NCBI RefSeq assembly: GCF_002209565.1
Contig: NZ_NJIH01000009.1
Span: forward strand, 294,853-358,852
DNA length: 64,000 nt
Origin: Candidimonas nitroreducens
Lineage (GTDB): Bacteria; Pseudomonadota; Gammaproteobacteria; Burkholderiales; Burkholderiaceae_B
Direction: 5' to 3'
Part shown: positions 1 to 9,310 of the stretch, piece by piece
Position numbering within the stretch: the first letter of the stretch is position 1
Layout of the letters: the number at the start of each line of letters is the position of its first letter
Notes under the pieces: generated by a model
Seen by the model: only the letters and a program-made list of their open reading frames with translations
Databases searched by the model: none
Told to the model about the DNA's origin: nothing
Made by a program: the position numbers and the translations under genes

Positions 1-100
1 GCAGCAGGCTTTCGCCGAAAGTCAGCGCAACCAGGATGACGATGAATACGACGCAGGCCAGTATGATTTTCTGCAGCATGGGCTGTGCCTTCAAGCGCAT
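1..100 (-). CDS. N-terminus of a membrane or exported protein (partial)
   Basis: Only the first 33 codons are inside the window; the gene runs off the left edge. The translation from the ATG at 98-100 starts with a short basic stretch (MRLKAQPMLQK) followed by about 17 hydrophobic residues (IILACVVFIVILVAL). This is a typical uncleaved N-terminal anchor or signal sequence. A second in-frame ATG at 77-79 would shorten the basic stretch. No family can be named from so little sequence. It is transcribed in the same direction as the methyltransferase gene upstream of it, about 160 bases away. Confidence 0.45.
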   Translation of the reverse strand, partial: MRLKAQPMLQKIILACVVFIVILVALTFGESLL

Positions 101-259
101 GGAAACGGCCCTAGTTTACCCGCTGGCGCGCGGTGCGGCAGCGGCTTGTGCTGCAAGGCGGACACAGGTTCCAGCGGAACTTGCATTGCCGCAACATGCT
201 TTACCGATAGCTACACCGTTGGGCGGCTCGTTGGGCGGCCGCAAGAGCATGTGGCCGCA

Positions 260-1417
260 TTACTGCAGCGGCACGAGCCGCCACAAGCTGGTCACTTCGG
301 CGCGCCGCGCTGCGTAGAGCGGGTCATCGGGGTCGGCAGCCTTGCGGTGGCGCGGGCGGATGTCGAGCCGCCCCAGTACCTGCAGGCCGGCCGCGGCAAT
401 GGCGCCGGCCAGGAAGCCCGGGGCGCGCAGCCCCAGGTGCTCGGCCAGATCAGATAGGATCAGCCAGCCCTCGCCGCCGGCACGCAAGTGGCCGCGCAGC
501 CCGTCCAGGAAGCCCAGCAGCATGCGGCTGTCGGGGTCGTAGATGGCCTGTTCCTGCGGCAGGGTGGGGCGCGCGGGCAGCCATGGCGGATTGCAGACGA
601 TCAGCGGGCTGAGGCCCTCGGGAAAAAGATCCGTGTCCTGCAGTTCGATGCGCCCAGTCAGCCCCTGGCGCTGGAAATTTTCGCGCGCGCAGGCCAGGGC
701 GCGCGGATCCAGATCGGTGGCGACGATGCGCCGCACCCCGCGCGCCGCCAGCAGCGCCGCGATTACGCCGCTGCCGGTGCCTATGTCGAAGGCCAGGTCG
801 GTGGCCGGCAGGGGCGCCTGCCGCAGCAGATCCAGATACTCGCCGCGCAGCGGCGAGAACACGCCGTAGTGCACGTGGATGGGGTGTTCCAGGCCTTCTA
901 CCGCCACACCTTTGCGGCGCCATTCGTGCGCGCCGACGATCCCCTGCAAGGCGCGCAGCGGCAGCAGCATGGGCTCGCCGGCCGCCGCCAGCGCCTCGGT
1001 GCAGGCCTGCCGCACGTCGGGCGCGCGCCGCAGGCCGATGCCGAAGCCCGCGTCCAGTTCGATCAGCACGCTGTTCAGCAGGCGGGCACGTTGCGACTGC
1101 GCCATGCGGTAGAGGTTGAAGGCCTCGGCCTGGGCGACGGGCTCGGCTCCATGCCGTTTACGCCCGCGGCGCGCGTCCACGCGCCGGGCCAGAGCCTGCA
1201 ACAGCTGCACGGCATTGTGAAAGTCGCCGCGCCACAGCATGCAGGCGCCGGCATTGGCCAGCCGGAATGCCGCATCCGCATTCAGGGTGTCGTCCACCAC
1301 CTCGATGCGCCGCGGCGCCGTACCGCCGCCCGGCGCGCGCCACAGGGCGCGGCGCGCCTGGCCGTTTTCGATCCAGGAGGCGTGGTGGGTGTCGGACGGT
1401 GCAGCGGCGGTGTTCAT
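260..1417 (-). CDS. Class I SAM-dependent methyltransferase (HemK/RlmG-like core)
   Basis: 385 residues. The C-terminal half has the Rossmann methyltransferase core: glycine motif I with the string DIGTGSGVIAALLAARG, an acidic motif II (ATDLDPRALA), and the NPPW motif used by enzymes that methylate planar nitrogen atoms (the HemK/PrmC, RsmC and RlmG group). The N-terminal 170 residues are less recognisable and may recognise substrate. Known members modify glutamine in release factors or bases in rRNA; the substrate here is not decidable from sequence. The ATG at 1415-1417 has no strong Shine-Dalgarno sequence, so the start is approximate. It stands alone, convergent with nothing obvious. Confidence 0.8.
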   Translation of the reverse strand: MNTAAAPSDTHHASWIENGQARRALWRAPGGGTAPRRIEVVDDTLNADAAFRLANAGACMLWRGDFHNAVQLLQALARRVDARRGRKRHGAEPVAQAEAFNLYRMAQSQRARLLNSVLIELDAGFGIGLRRAPDVRQACTEALAAAGEPMLLPLRALQGIVGAHEWRRKGVAVEGLEHPIHVHYGVFSPLRGEYLDLLRQAPLPATDLAFDIGTGSGVIAALLAARGVRRIVATDLDPRALACARENFQRQGLTGRIELQDTDLFPEGLSPLIVCNPPWLPARPTLPQEQAIYDPDSRMLLGFLDGLRGHLRAGGEGWLILSDLAEHLGLRAPGFLAGAIAAAGLQVLGRLDIRPRHRKAADPDDPLYAARRAEVTSLWRLVPLQ

Positions 1418-1523
1418 GGCGGTGGTTGCGCGGGACAGGGAGGCGGTCGCAAGGCAAGGGAAAGGCCTATTGTCCCATTGTTTCCCAGCGCAGATGGCCG
1501 CACGGGCCGCGCCGCGGAATCCA

Positions 1524-2444
1524 TTAACGATTTAGCGCATTGCGTACAGACTCACGTTGCCAGCGAGGCTCGAACAGAGTGATGAAGTCGAAAGCGAATT
1601 GGCGCAGGTATTTGGCTCTGTTGAGGCATACGTTCGTTTCCATGGGAGGAAATAGATGACGGACTGGCACGGAATAAAGGCCGATATCCCTGTCCTTTTC
1701 ATAAGCTAACTCCTGCAGGATCGCGACGCCCAGCCCTGCCGTTACATAGGCCTTGATGACATCGGCGTCCACGGCGGTCAGAACGATATTCGGCTTGATG
1801 CCTTTTTCCTCGAAAGCCTCCAACACGCACCGGCCGGAATTCAAGCGCGAATCATAAACAATGAGCGGGTATTGCGCGATGTCGTGCAAAGAAGGCTTGC
1901 GCTTACGCAAAAGTGGGTGCGATTTGGGCGTAATCAGGCAACGATAAAGCGTTTTCGTTTGCAGGCGAACCAGTTCCGAATGCTCTGTACCGAAGTTGGT
2001 GCTGATGCCGATATCCGCTTTGCCATCCACCAGCAGCGCATCTATTTCATCCGGCGACGACTGGATCAATGCCAGTTGCACGTGCGGGTAGCGCTTTGAA
2101 AATTTCTCGATGACTGGCAGCAGCGAGTACCTCGCATGCAGATGCGTGGTGGCGACGATCAGTTGTCCGCTGTCCCTGTCCGAGAAGCGTTGTGCAACTT
2201 CCTGGAGCTGGGTCGCAGACATCAAGATCTGGCGGGCGATTTCGAAAACCTCTTTTCCCGCTTCGGTCAGTCCGAGAATTTTCTGGCCACTGCGCATGAA
2301 AATGCCGATGCCCAATTGTTGCTCCAGCAACTTCAGTTGCTTGCTGACTCCGGGTTGCGACGTGTACAGCGCAGCGGCTGCATGCGTAATGTTGAAGTCG
2401 TTTTTGACGACTTGGCAGAAGTATCGCAATTGCTGGAGCTTCAT
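1524..2444 (-). CDS. LysR-family regulator, CysB/Cbl subgroup
   Basis: 306 residues. The first 60 residues form the winged helix-turn-helix and open with MKLQQLRYFCQVV, with YTSQPGVSKQLKLLE further in; both are close to CysB. The effector domain keeps the CysB-like stretch ATTHLHARYSLLPVI, which in CysB lines the sulfate/acetylserine pocket. A GGAGG Shine-Dalgarno lies just upstream of the ATG at 2442-2444. A 19-base perfect palindrome sits about 18 bases upstream of the start. The gene is divergent from the binding protein/dioxygenase/MmgE genes, so it probably controls them and itself. The pocket resemblance suggests a sulfur compound or organic acid effector, but that is inference. Confidence 0.88.
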   Translation of the reverse strand: MKLQQLRYFCQVVKNDFNITHAAAALYTSQPGVSKQLKLLEQQLGIGIFMRSGQKILGLTEAGKEVFEIARQILMSATQLQEVAQRFSDRDSGQLIVATTHLHARYSLLPVIEKFSKRYPHVQLALIQSSPDEIDALLVDGKADIGISTNFGTEHSELVRLQTKTLYRCLITPKSHPLLRKRKPSLHDIAQYPLIVYDSRLNSGRCVLEAFEEKGIKPNIVLTAVDADVIKAYVTAGLGVAILQELAYEKDRDIGLYSVPVRHLFPPMETNVCLNRAKYLRQFAFDFITLFEPRWQRESVRNALNR

Positions 2445-2462
2445 GCGCCGTATCCTCCTTTA

Positions 2463-2481
2463 CCCTAACCATTGGTTAGGG
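2463..2481. promoter_or_regulatory. 19-bp perfect palindrome, likely operator of the CysB-like regulator
   Basis: The sequence CCCTAACCATTGGTTAGGG reads CCCTAACCA, one central base, then its exact reverse complement. It lies between the regulator start (2444) and a candidate promoter for the divergent operon (2501-2529). That places it near -70 to -50 for the operon, where LysR activators usually bind, and next to the regulator's own start for autoregulation. Confidence 0.6.
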
Positions 2482-2500
2482 AGCTCTAAATATATATTCT

Positions 2501-2529
2501 TTGTAATTATATCTAGCCAACCATAATAT
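2501..2529 (+). promoter_or_regulatory. Candidate sigma-70 promoter of cluster A
   Basis: A -35 like box TTGTAA (2501-2506) is followed by exactly 17 bases and a -10 like box TAATAT (2524-2529), in an AT-rich pocket within GC-rich DNA. The first gene downstream starts at 2653 with an AGGAGA ribosome site at 2642-2647. Confidence 0.5.
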
Positions 2530-2652
2530 TCATGCCACGCCCGCCAGGAAAAAGGCGGCACAAGCGTCGATGTCCAGACAAGTCGCCCCATGCCCGCCAG
2601 GGGGAGCAGGGGTTTCCCACACATACCTACATCGAAGACCCAGGAGACAAGA

Positions 2653-3645
2653 ATGTTCAGGTTTTTATATTCAATCAGCTTATTCTGTGCAATCGCCGCC
2701 ATTTTTACCTTGCCCATTTCTTCCACGGCTCAACCCGCCTACCCAAGCCGGCCGATAACCTTGATCGTGCCGTACCCGCCAGGCGGCGGAATCGATCCCG
2801 CGGCTCGCATATATGCCGACGCGTTGGAAAAAGCATTGGGGCAGACGATAGTCATTCAGAACCAGGGCGGCGCCAGTGGGCAGATCGGGACAAATCATGC
2901 AGCGCATTCAAGCCCGAACGGCTACACCCTGCTATTCGGCAGTGTCGCTCCAAATGTCATTCTGCCAGCGGCCTATGGCAATCAATTGCCTTATAACGAG
3001 CAAAAGGATTTCGCACCGATTGGGCTTATTGCCCAGGCCGATTATGTCTTGCTGGTCTCGGCGAAATTGCATGTGAACTCTCTCAAGGGTTTCCTCGATT
3101 ACGCCAAGGCGCAGACAAAGCCCATCGCCTATGCTTCTTCGGGCCAATTGAGCGGCCCGCATCTGGCCGGTGCGTTGCTGTCCAATATGTCCGGCATCAA
3201 GATGCTCCATGTTCCTTACCGTGGAAACGGCCCGGCACTCACCGCGCTCATGAGCGGCGAGGTTGCATTCGCATTCGACAGCGCCGGCGGAGTTGTGTCC
3301 CGGGGGAAATCTGACAAATACCATGCTTTGGCGGTGACGGGAGACCAACCGTTCCCCTCCGATCCGAGCCTGCCGAACCTGGGCAAGCTCTACCCGGGCC
3401 ACAACGTTTCGCAGTGGTATGGCCTGATGGCACCGGCAGGAATTCCGCAGAATGTTTTAGACCGGCTGAAAGCTGCGCATGAAAAAGCCGTCCATTCAGC
3501 AGCGCTGCAACGCCGGATGCAAGAAATCGGATTGAACGTAATCACCGACTCGACTCCCCAGAAATTCCAGGCATACGTCGACAACGAGATAACGCGCTGG
3601 CGTCATATCCTCGCCACTCAAAAAATCGGGATCCCCAAACTCTGA
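2653..3645 (+). CDS. Bug-family (TctC-type) periplasmic substrate-binding protein
   Basis: 330 residues from the ATG at 2653, chosen because AGGAGA lies at 2642-2647; an upstream ATG at 2590 lacks such a site. It has a Sec signal peptide (basic start, hydrophobic core to about residue 25, cleavage near STAQP). Family landmarks follow: YPSRPITLIVPYPPGGG near the mature N-terminus, the loop LPYNEQKDFAPIGLIAQ, and HVPYRGNGPALTALMSGEV. Such proteins capture carboxylates in the periplasm for TctAB-type transporters. No TctA or TctB gene lies nearby. It is the first gene of a three-gene operon with a dioxygenase and an MmgE/PrpD protein, so the ligand is probably the acid those enzymes degrade. Confidence 0.9.
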   Translation: MFRFLYSISLFCAIAAIFTLPISSTAQPAYPSRPITLIVPYPPGGGIDPAARIYADALEKALGQTIVIQNQGGASGQIGTNHAAHSSPNGYTLLFGSVAPNVILPAAYGNQLPYNEQKDFAPIGLIAQADYVLLVSAKLHVNSLKGFLDYAKAQTKPIAYASSGQLSGPHLAGALLSNMSGIKMLHVPYRGNGPALTALMSGEVAFAFDSAGGVVSRGKSDKYHALAVTGDQPFPSDPSLPNLGKLYPGHNVSQWYGLMAPAGIPQNVLDRLKAAHEKAVHSAALQRRMQEIGLNVITDSTPQKFQAYVDNEITRWRHILATQKIGIPKL

Positions 3646-3694
3646 AGCTTGCCGGCTTGCACCTTCTATTCAACTAGTCTATAGAGGCCATCTT

Positions 3695-4564
3695 ATGAAT
3701 CAGCAGTTGAAAATCACCCCGACCGAGGCGCCTATCGGTGCCTACGTAGAAGGTGTCGATTTATCCCGGGAGCTGGATCCCGAGACGTTTCAGCAAATCG
3801 AAGCAGCGTATGACCGCCATACTGTTCTAGTGTTTCGCGGCCAGAATCTGACCCCCGAACAGCATATTGCCTTTGGGCGCCGTTTCGGCCCGCTGGAAAT
3901 CCACGTCGTCAAGAAAGCGTTGTTGGCTGATCACCCGGAAATTCTGCTGGTTTCAAATATAAAAAACGACAATGGCGAGGACATCGGTCTGTCTGATGCG
4001 GGGCAGACCTGGCATACGGATACGTCCTATCGCAAGCGTCCCAGCCGGGGCTCTGTCTTGTACGCGCTGGAAATTCCTCACGACAACGACGGGAACGCAC
4101 TGGGCAATACTCTGTTTGCAGGCACGGCCAAGGCATATGAAGACCTGTCTGATTCAACCAAGCAAAAACTGCACGGGCTGAAGGCGATTCATTCTTATGC
4201 ATATCGCAAGCGCCCGGAAGGCAGCCAGCGCAACAAAATCACGGCGACGGTACTGCATGAAACGCCGGACATTGCGCACCCGATCGTCCGGACACATCCT
4301 CGCACAGGGCGCAAGGCTTTATATGTTTTTGAGGGTGAATGCACGGGAATCGAGGGAATGGACAAAGAAGAGGCGTTACCCTTGATTCACGACCTCACCG
4401 AGCACTGTATCCAGCCCAAATATATCTATGAACATAAATGGCAGCTCGGGGATGTCGTCATGTGGGACAACGCGGCATCTTTGCATCTGGCCATTTGCGA
4501 CTACAAGCTACCCCAACGCCGGCTGTTGCACCGCGTCACGGTCGAAGGCGAGGCCCCGTTCTGA
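3695..4564 (+). CDS. TauD/TfdA-family Fe(II)/2-oxoglutarate dioxygenase
   Basis: 289 residues. The jelly-roll dioxygenase metal site is visible: His107 and Asp109 in WHTDTSY and a distal His264 in WDNAASLHLA; an arginine in the C-terminal QRRLLHR likely binds 2-oxoglutarate. Family members hydroxylate taurine, 2,4-D, alkyl sulfates and other acids, often releasing the functional group. It lies 49 bases after the binding protein and 26 bases before the MmgE/PrpD gene. The combination suggests uptake, oxidative attack, then hydration of an organic acid. The CysB-like regulator upstream makes a sulfonate-type substrate possible but unproven. Confidence 0.88.
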   Translation: MNQQLKITPTEAPIGAYVEGVDLSRELDPETFQQIEAAYDRHTVLVFRGQNLTPEQHIAFGRRFGPLEIHVVKKALLADHPEILLVSNIKNDNGEDIGLSDAGQTWHTDTSYRKRPSRGSVLYALEIPHDNDGNALGNTLFAGTAKAYEDLSDSTKQKLHGLKAIHSYAYRKRPEGSQRNKITATVLHETPDIAHPIVRTHPRTGRKALYVFEGECTGIEGMDKEEALPLIHDLTEHCIQPKYIYEHKWQLGDVVMWDNAASLHLAICDYKLPQRRLLHRVTVEGEAPF

Positions 4565-4590
4565 CAACTGGCGATACCACAGGGAAAAAT

Positions 4591-5943
4591 ATGGAAAACA
4601 TCACAGGCGTGCTGGCGGCCTACATGGCAAATGCGCGTTTCGAGCACCTTCCGGAGCACGTTGTTCAACATACGAAATTCAGGGTGCTCGACACACTCGC
4701 AGCCATGATCTCGGGTTCTCGCCTGAAAGCGGGCGTTGAGGCCATCCGATATGCCAGGGCCCAGGGCGGTACGCAAGAATCGTCGATCGTCGCTACAGAC
4801 CTCATGACATCTGCGTCCAATGCCGCACTCGTTAACGGCATGTTTGCGCACGCCGACGAAACTGATGATTTCGAACCGACGACCAAGGCGCATCCGGGAA
4901 GCCACGTGGTACCGGCCGCTTTGGCGATGGCGCAGCGCAAAAACAGCTCCGGGTCGGACATGATCGTGGCGGTGGCACTTGGCTACGATCTTTGCTGCCG
5001 CTTTCTGCTGGCGCTGGGGCCTGACCTTGTACGGGGCAGCCACCGCAGTGCGGAGGGTACCAGTTCGACCATGGGGGCAGTAGGGGCCGCGGCATATCTA
5101 GCGAAGCTGGACGAGGCGGGAATGCGTTACGCGCTGTCCTACGCTTCACAGCAGGTGTCGGGAATCTGGAGTTGGGTTCGGGATGCCGACCACGTCGAGA
5201 AGGCATTCGATTTCGCCGGCATGGGCGCAAGAAATGGAGTCACTGCAGCCATTATGGCCGAATTGGGCTTTACAGGCGTGTGGGATGTCCTGGATGGTGA
5301 ACACAACGCCCTGATAGCCTTATCCAGCAACCCTGTTCCATCGGAAATGATCAAACAGCTGGGGGAACGCTACTTGGTGACGGAAACTTCGATCAAGCCC
5401 TTCTCGGTCGGTTATCCCATTCAGGCACCCTTATCCGCCTTTCTGGATCTGCTGAGAACACATCGCCTCACCCCGGATATGGTAGAGAGCATTAAAGTGC
5501 GCCTGCCGGCGGACGGGGCTCGCATCGTCAACAATCGAGCCATGCCGGATGTGAACTGTCAGTATGTGATTGCGGTAGCGCTGATCGACGGCGCGGTCAC
5601 CTTTGAAAGCAGCCATTCTCATGATCGCATGAAAGATCCGCTCGTCAAACAAATCATGGGCAAGATCGAGTTGCTTGCCGATCCTGCGTTGATGATCCCG
5701 GAGGCGCCGCGTAGCGGCCATGTCGAAATCTTCCTGAAGGATGGGCGTAGCGTGAATCAATTTGTGCGTCACGCGCCTGGAACCAAAGAAAACCCCATGG
5801 ACGCGGCCCAGGTAAACGAGAAGGCAGCCTCGCTGATAGGCCCCATACTTGGGCCGTCGAGGACGGAAACGCTGATCACATTGATCGGCTCGCTTGAAAA
5901 GATGAAGAGTGTCCAGGAATTGCGAGAACTGTTACAAGGGTGA
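4591..5943 (+). CDS. MmgE/PrpD-family protein
   Basis: 450 residues from the ATG at 4591, preceded by AGGGAAA; an open extension upstream overlaps the dioxygenase gene and is not the real start. The fold-family signatures are the all-alpha N-terminal domain (HVVQHTKFRVLDTLAAMISG) and the conserved HADETDDFEPTTKAHPGSHVV stretch. PrpD is 2-methylcitrate dehydratase and IDS-epimerase is another member, so a hydratase, dehydratase or isomerase role on a carboxylic acid is likely. It is the last gene of cluster A and ends 26 bases before the convergent glycerol kinase gene. A second MmgE/PrpD gene lies at 10848-12254, clearly divergent in sequence. Confidence 0.87.
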   Translation: MENITGVLAAYMANARFEHLPEHVVQHTKFRVLDTLAAMISGSRLKAGVEAIRYARAQGGTQESSIVATDLMTSASNAALVNGMFAHADETDDFEPTTKAHPGSHVVPAALAMAQRKNSSGSDMIVAVALGYDLCCRFLLALGPDLVRGSHRSAEGTSSTMGAVGAAAYLAKLDEAGMRYALSYASQQVSGIWSWVRDADHVEKAFDFAGMGARNGVTAAIMAELGFTGVWDVLDGEHNALIALSSNPVPSEMIKQLGERYLVTETSIKPFSVGYPIQAPLSAFLDLLRTHRLTPDMVESIKVRLPADGARIVNNRAMPDVNCQYVIAVALIDGAVTFESSHSHDRMKDPLVKQIMGKIELLADPALMIPEAPRSGHVEIFLKDGRSVNQFVRHAPGTKENPMDAAQVNEKAASLIGPILGPSRTETLITLIGSLEKMKSVQELRELLQG

Positions 5944-5969
5944 CCTCGCGTGGCGCTGTTGGCCGAGGC

Positions 5970-7463
5970 TCAAGTAGCGCAAGCTTTCCTAACCGCGAGT
6001 TCCCATCCTTGCATCAGCTCGGCCGCGCGTGCGCGATCCATCTGCGGGGTGAAGCGACGCTCCATGCGCCACAACTGTGCCAAGTCATCCAGGTTGCGAT
6101 AGACGCCGCAGGCCAGGCCCGCCAGGTACGCGGCGCCCAGGGCCGTGGTCTCGATCACGGCGGGGCGCAGCACCGGTATGCCCAGCAAATCGGCCTGGAA
6201 CTGCATCAACAGGTCGTTGGCGCAAGCGCCGCCGTCCACGCGCAGCTCGGCCAGCGGCGCGGCGCCGGCGGCCACCGCGTCGCGGCTCATGGCCTGCAGC
6301 AGCGCGGCGCTTTGGTAGGCGATGCTGTCGAGCGCGGCGCGGGCGATGTGCGCCATGGTGCTGCCGCGCGTCAGGCCGGTGATGGTGCCGCGCGCCTCGG
6401 GCTGCCAGTAGGGCGCCCCCAGGCCGGTGAACGCCGGTACCACGGTCACGCCGCCCGTGTCCGGCACGCTGCCGGCCAGCGCCTCGATGTCGCGGCTGCG
6501 TTGGAAAGCGTGCAGGCCGTCGCGCAGCCACTGCACCACCGCGCCGCCGACGAAGACGCTGCCTTCGATGGCGTATTCGGGCTGTGCGCTGGCCTGGGCT
6601 GCGCTGGTGGTGATCAGGCCGTTGTCCGAGATGTGGAATTTGCCGCCGTTGTGCATCAGCATGAAGCAGCCGGTGCCGTAGGTATTCTTGGCCATGCCCT
6701 CGTTGAAGCAGGCCTGGCCGAACAAGGCGCTTTGCTGGTCGCCCGCCACGCCGCAGATGGGAATGGCGTGGCCCAGCAGCTCGGGGTGCGTGGTGCCGTA
6801 TTCGGCCGCCGAGGGCAGAACCCGCGGCATCAGCGCGGGCTCGATGTTCATGGCGCGCATCAGCTCGGCGTCCCATTCGTTGCGGTGCACGTCGAACAGC
6901 ATGGTGCGCGAGGCATTGCTGACGTCGGTGGCGTGCACCTGGCCGCGCGTCAGTTGCCAGATCAGCCAGCTGTCGATGGTGCCGAAGGCCAGCTCGCCCT
7001 TGCGCGCCAGGGCCCGGGCCGAGGGTACGTTGTCGAGTATCCAGCCCAGCTTGGTGGCCGAGAAATAGGCGTCGATGCGCAGGCCTGTGCTGGCCTGTAT
7101 CTTGGGCTCGAGGCCTTGTTCGCGCAATTTGCGGCAGGCGGGCTCGGTGCGGTGATCCTGCCAGACGATGGCGTTGTAGACTGGCTGCCCGGTCTTGCGG
7201 TTCCAGACCACGGTGGTTTCGCGCTGGTTGGTGATGCCGATGGCGCGGATGTCGCTGGCCTTGAGGCGGGCCTGGGCCAGCGCCTGCCTGGCGGTGTCGA
7301 GCTGGGTCTGCCAGATTTCCAGCGGATTGTGTTCGACCCAGCCGGGCTCGGGATAGATCTGCGTGAATTCCTGCTGCGCCATTGCCACGATGCGGGCCTC
7401 GGCGTCGAAGACGATGCTGCGCGAGCTTGATGTTCCCTGATCGAGCGCAAGTAGGTATGTCAT
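5970..7463 (-). CDS. glpK: Glycerol kinase
   Basis: 497 residues, the usual length. It phosphorylates glycerol to sn-glycerol 3-phosphate with ATP in the cytoplasm. Visible landmarks are the N-terminal phosphate loop [16 protein letters not shown] (residues 5-20), the FGGY signature region [16 protein letters not shown] with [10 protein letters not shown], and the loop [13 protein letters not shown]. The gene is divergent from glpD across a 251-base control region. No glpF facilitator or glpR repressor gene is next to the pair. Confidence 0.97.
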   Translation of the reverse strand: MTYLLALDQGTSSSRSIVFDAEARIVAMAQQEFTQIYPEPGWVEHNPLEIWQTQLDTARQALAQARLKASDIRAIGITNQRETTVVWNRKTGQPVYNAIVWQDHRTEPACRKLREQGLEPKIQASTGLRIDAYFSATKLGWILDNVPSARALARKGELAFGTIDSWLIWQLTRGQVHATDVSNASRTMLFDVHRNEWDAELMRAMNIEPALMPRVLPSAAEYGTTHPELLGHAIPICGVAGDQQSALFGQACFNEGMAKNTYGTGCFMLMHNGGKFHISDNGLITTSAAQASAQPEYAIEGSVFVGGAVVQWLRDGLHAFQRSRDIEALAGSVPDTGGVTVVPAFTGLGAPYWQPEARGTITGLTRGSTMAHIARAALDSIAYQSAALLQAMSRDAVAAGAAPLAELRVDGGACANDLLMQFQADLLGIPVLRPAVIETTALGAAYLAGLACGVYRNLDDLAQLWRMERRFTPQMDRARAAELMQGWELAVRKACAT

Positions 7464-7714
7464 GGCGGTACGGGGTTCCTTGTGGGGCAGGGTGATCCGG
7501 CAGTGGCGGTTGGGCCGTGCAGGGTGTTTAGCATACTTGAAGCCCTTGCCTTACACTAGGATCCCTGGCGCAGGCCAAGTGGCCGGGCTCCGGCGGCTTG
7601 TGAAAATCCGCCCGGCCCGCCGCCGAGGCTTGCCGTCCGAAGGCAGTATCCGCATTCCTGGGTGGCCGACCTCGTCTCGGCCGGTTCGTTGAACGAATTT
7701 TCTGCGCCTGAGCC

Positions 7715-9310
7715 ATGCCTACATCCGCCCAGCCCCTGCTTACCGACCGGCCCCGCCTGCTCGAGGCGCTGGCCCAGCCGCGCGTATACGACCTGGCCGT
7801 CATCGGCGGCGGCGCGACGGGCCTGGGCGTGGCTCTTGACGCCGCGCTGCGCGGGCTGTCGGTGGTGTTGCTGGAAGCGCACGACTTCGCCAAGGGCACC
7901 TCGTCGCGGGCCACCAAGCTGGTGCACGGTGGGGTTCGCTACCTGGCCCAGGGCAATGTGTCGCTGGTGCGCGAGGCCCTGCACGAACGCACTACCTTGC
8001 TGCACAACGCGCCGCACCTGGCGCAGCCCTTGCCTTTCGTGATGCCCAGCTACAAGGTCTGGGAAACGCCGTTCTATGGCATAGGCCTGAAGATCTACGA
8101 CATGCTGGCGGGCAAGGCGGGGCTGGGTGCCACCGAATTCCTGGGGGCCGCGGGCACCAGCCGCTGCCTGCCCGGCGTGCGCACGCGCGGCCTGTGCGGC
8201 GGCGTCAAATACTGGGACGGGCAGTTCGACGATGCGCGCCTGGCCCTGGCGCTGGCGCGCACGGCGGCCGCGCAGGGCGCGCTGGTCGTCAATTATTGCG
8301 CCGTCACCGGCCTGCTGCACGACAACGGCCGCATTGTGGGGCTGCGCTGCCAAGACGCCGAGTTCGGCTCGGAATACTCGGTGCGGGCGCGCGCGCTGGT
8401 CAACGCGGCCGGGGTCTGGGTCGACGAGATCCGCCGCCAGGACGGCGCGGCCCTGGGGCGCACCGTCAAGCCCATGGTCGCGCCCAGCCAGGGCGTGCAT
8501 CTGGTCGTGGATCGCAGCTTCCTGCCGGGCGAGCATGCACTGCTGGTGCCCAAGACCCGCGACGGCCGCGTGCTGTTTGCGGTGCCCTGGCTGGGCAAGC
8601 TGGTGTTGGGCACCACCGACACGCCGCGTCACGACCTGGCGCTGGAACCCGACGCCTATGCCCGCGAAGTGGATTTCATCCTCAGCGAGGCCGGCCATTA
8701 TCTGCAGCGTGCGCCCACGCGCGCCGACGTCAAGAGCATCTGGGTGGGGCTGCGTCCGCTGGTGCGGCCGCCCGACGACGAAGACGGCGAAAGCACCAAG
8801 AAAATCAGCCGCGAGCATACCGTGCTGGCCAGCCCCAGCGGCCTGATCACGGTGACGGGCGGCAAATGGACCACCTATCGGGCCATGGCCGAAGACGTAT
8901 TGGACAAATGCGTGCAAACTGGGTTGTTCGAGTCTTTGCCGCCTAGCCGCACGGCCGACTTCAAGCTGGTCGGCGCCGCGGGGGCCGGGCGCCGCAGCCG
9001 CATCAGCCAGCCGCCGGGCCTGGATGCCTATGGCTCTGAAGCGGCCTACGTACAGGCGCTGGAAGGCGGCGATGTCGAGATCGTGCCCGGCCTGAGCGTT
9101 GCCATGGTGCGCTTTGCCGTGCGCTACGAATACGCCCGCTGCGTCGAAGATATGCTGGCGCGGCGCTTCCGCCTACTGTTCCTGGATGCCCGACTGGCGG
9201 CCCAGGCGGCGCCTCGGGTGGCCGAGGTCGTACAACAGGAAACCGGGCTCGATCCGCGGCTCGGCCAATTCCTGGATCTGACGCGCCATTACCTGAATCT
9301 GCCTTCCTGA
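7715..9310 (+). CDS. glpD: Aerobic glycerol-3-phosphate dehydrogenase
   Basis: 531 residues. It oxidises glycerol 3-phosphate to dihydroxyacetone phosphate and passes electrons to quinone at the inner membrane. The FAD-binding motif GGGATG is at residues 31-36, followed by the family signature GTSSRATKLVHGGVRYL at 61-77. Further on are KPMVAPSQGVHLVVDRSFLP and the C-terminal DAO_C domain with the conserved YEYARCVEDMLARR. It is divergent from glpK, so the two make the complete pathway from glycerol to dihydroxyacetone phosphate. The start follows a short GC-rich leader without a strong ribosome site; an upstream alternative is not evident. Confidence 0.96.
   Translation: MPTSAQPLLTDRPRLLEALAQPRVYDLAVIGGGATGLGVALDAALRGLSVVLLEAHDFAKGTSSRATKLVHGGVRYLAQGNVSLVREALHERTTLLHNAPHLAQPLPFVMPSYKVWETPFYGIGLKIYDMLAGKAGLGATEFLGAAGTSRCLPGVRTRGLCGGVKYWDGQFDDARLALALARTAAAQGALVVNYCAVTGLLHDNGRIVGLRCQDAEFGSEYSVRARALVNAAGVWVDEIRRQDGAALGRTVKPMVAPSQGVHLVVDRSFLPGEHALLVPKTRDGRVLFAVPWLGKLVLGTTDTPRHDLALEPDAYAREVDFILSEAGHYLQRAPTRADVKSIWVGLRPLVRPPDDEDGESTKKISREHTVLASPSGLITVTGGKWTTYRAMAEDVLDKCVQTGLFESLPPSRTADFKLVGAAGAGRRSRISQPPGLDAYGSEAAYVQALEGGDVEIVPGLSVAMVRFAVRYEYARCVEDMLARRFRLLFLDARLAAQAAPRVAEVVQQETGLDPRLGQFLDLTRHYLNLPS

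Noticed and set aside
5940..8917. Long open frames on the strands opposite glpK and glpD (over 450 codons)
   Set aside because: They are antisense to clear genes, arise from GC-rich codon use, and their translations are histidine/glutamine/arginine-rich without any motif.
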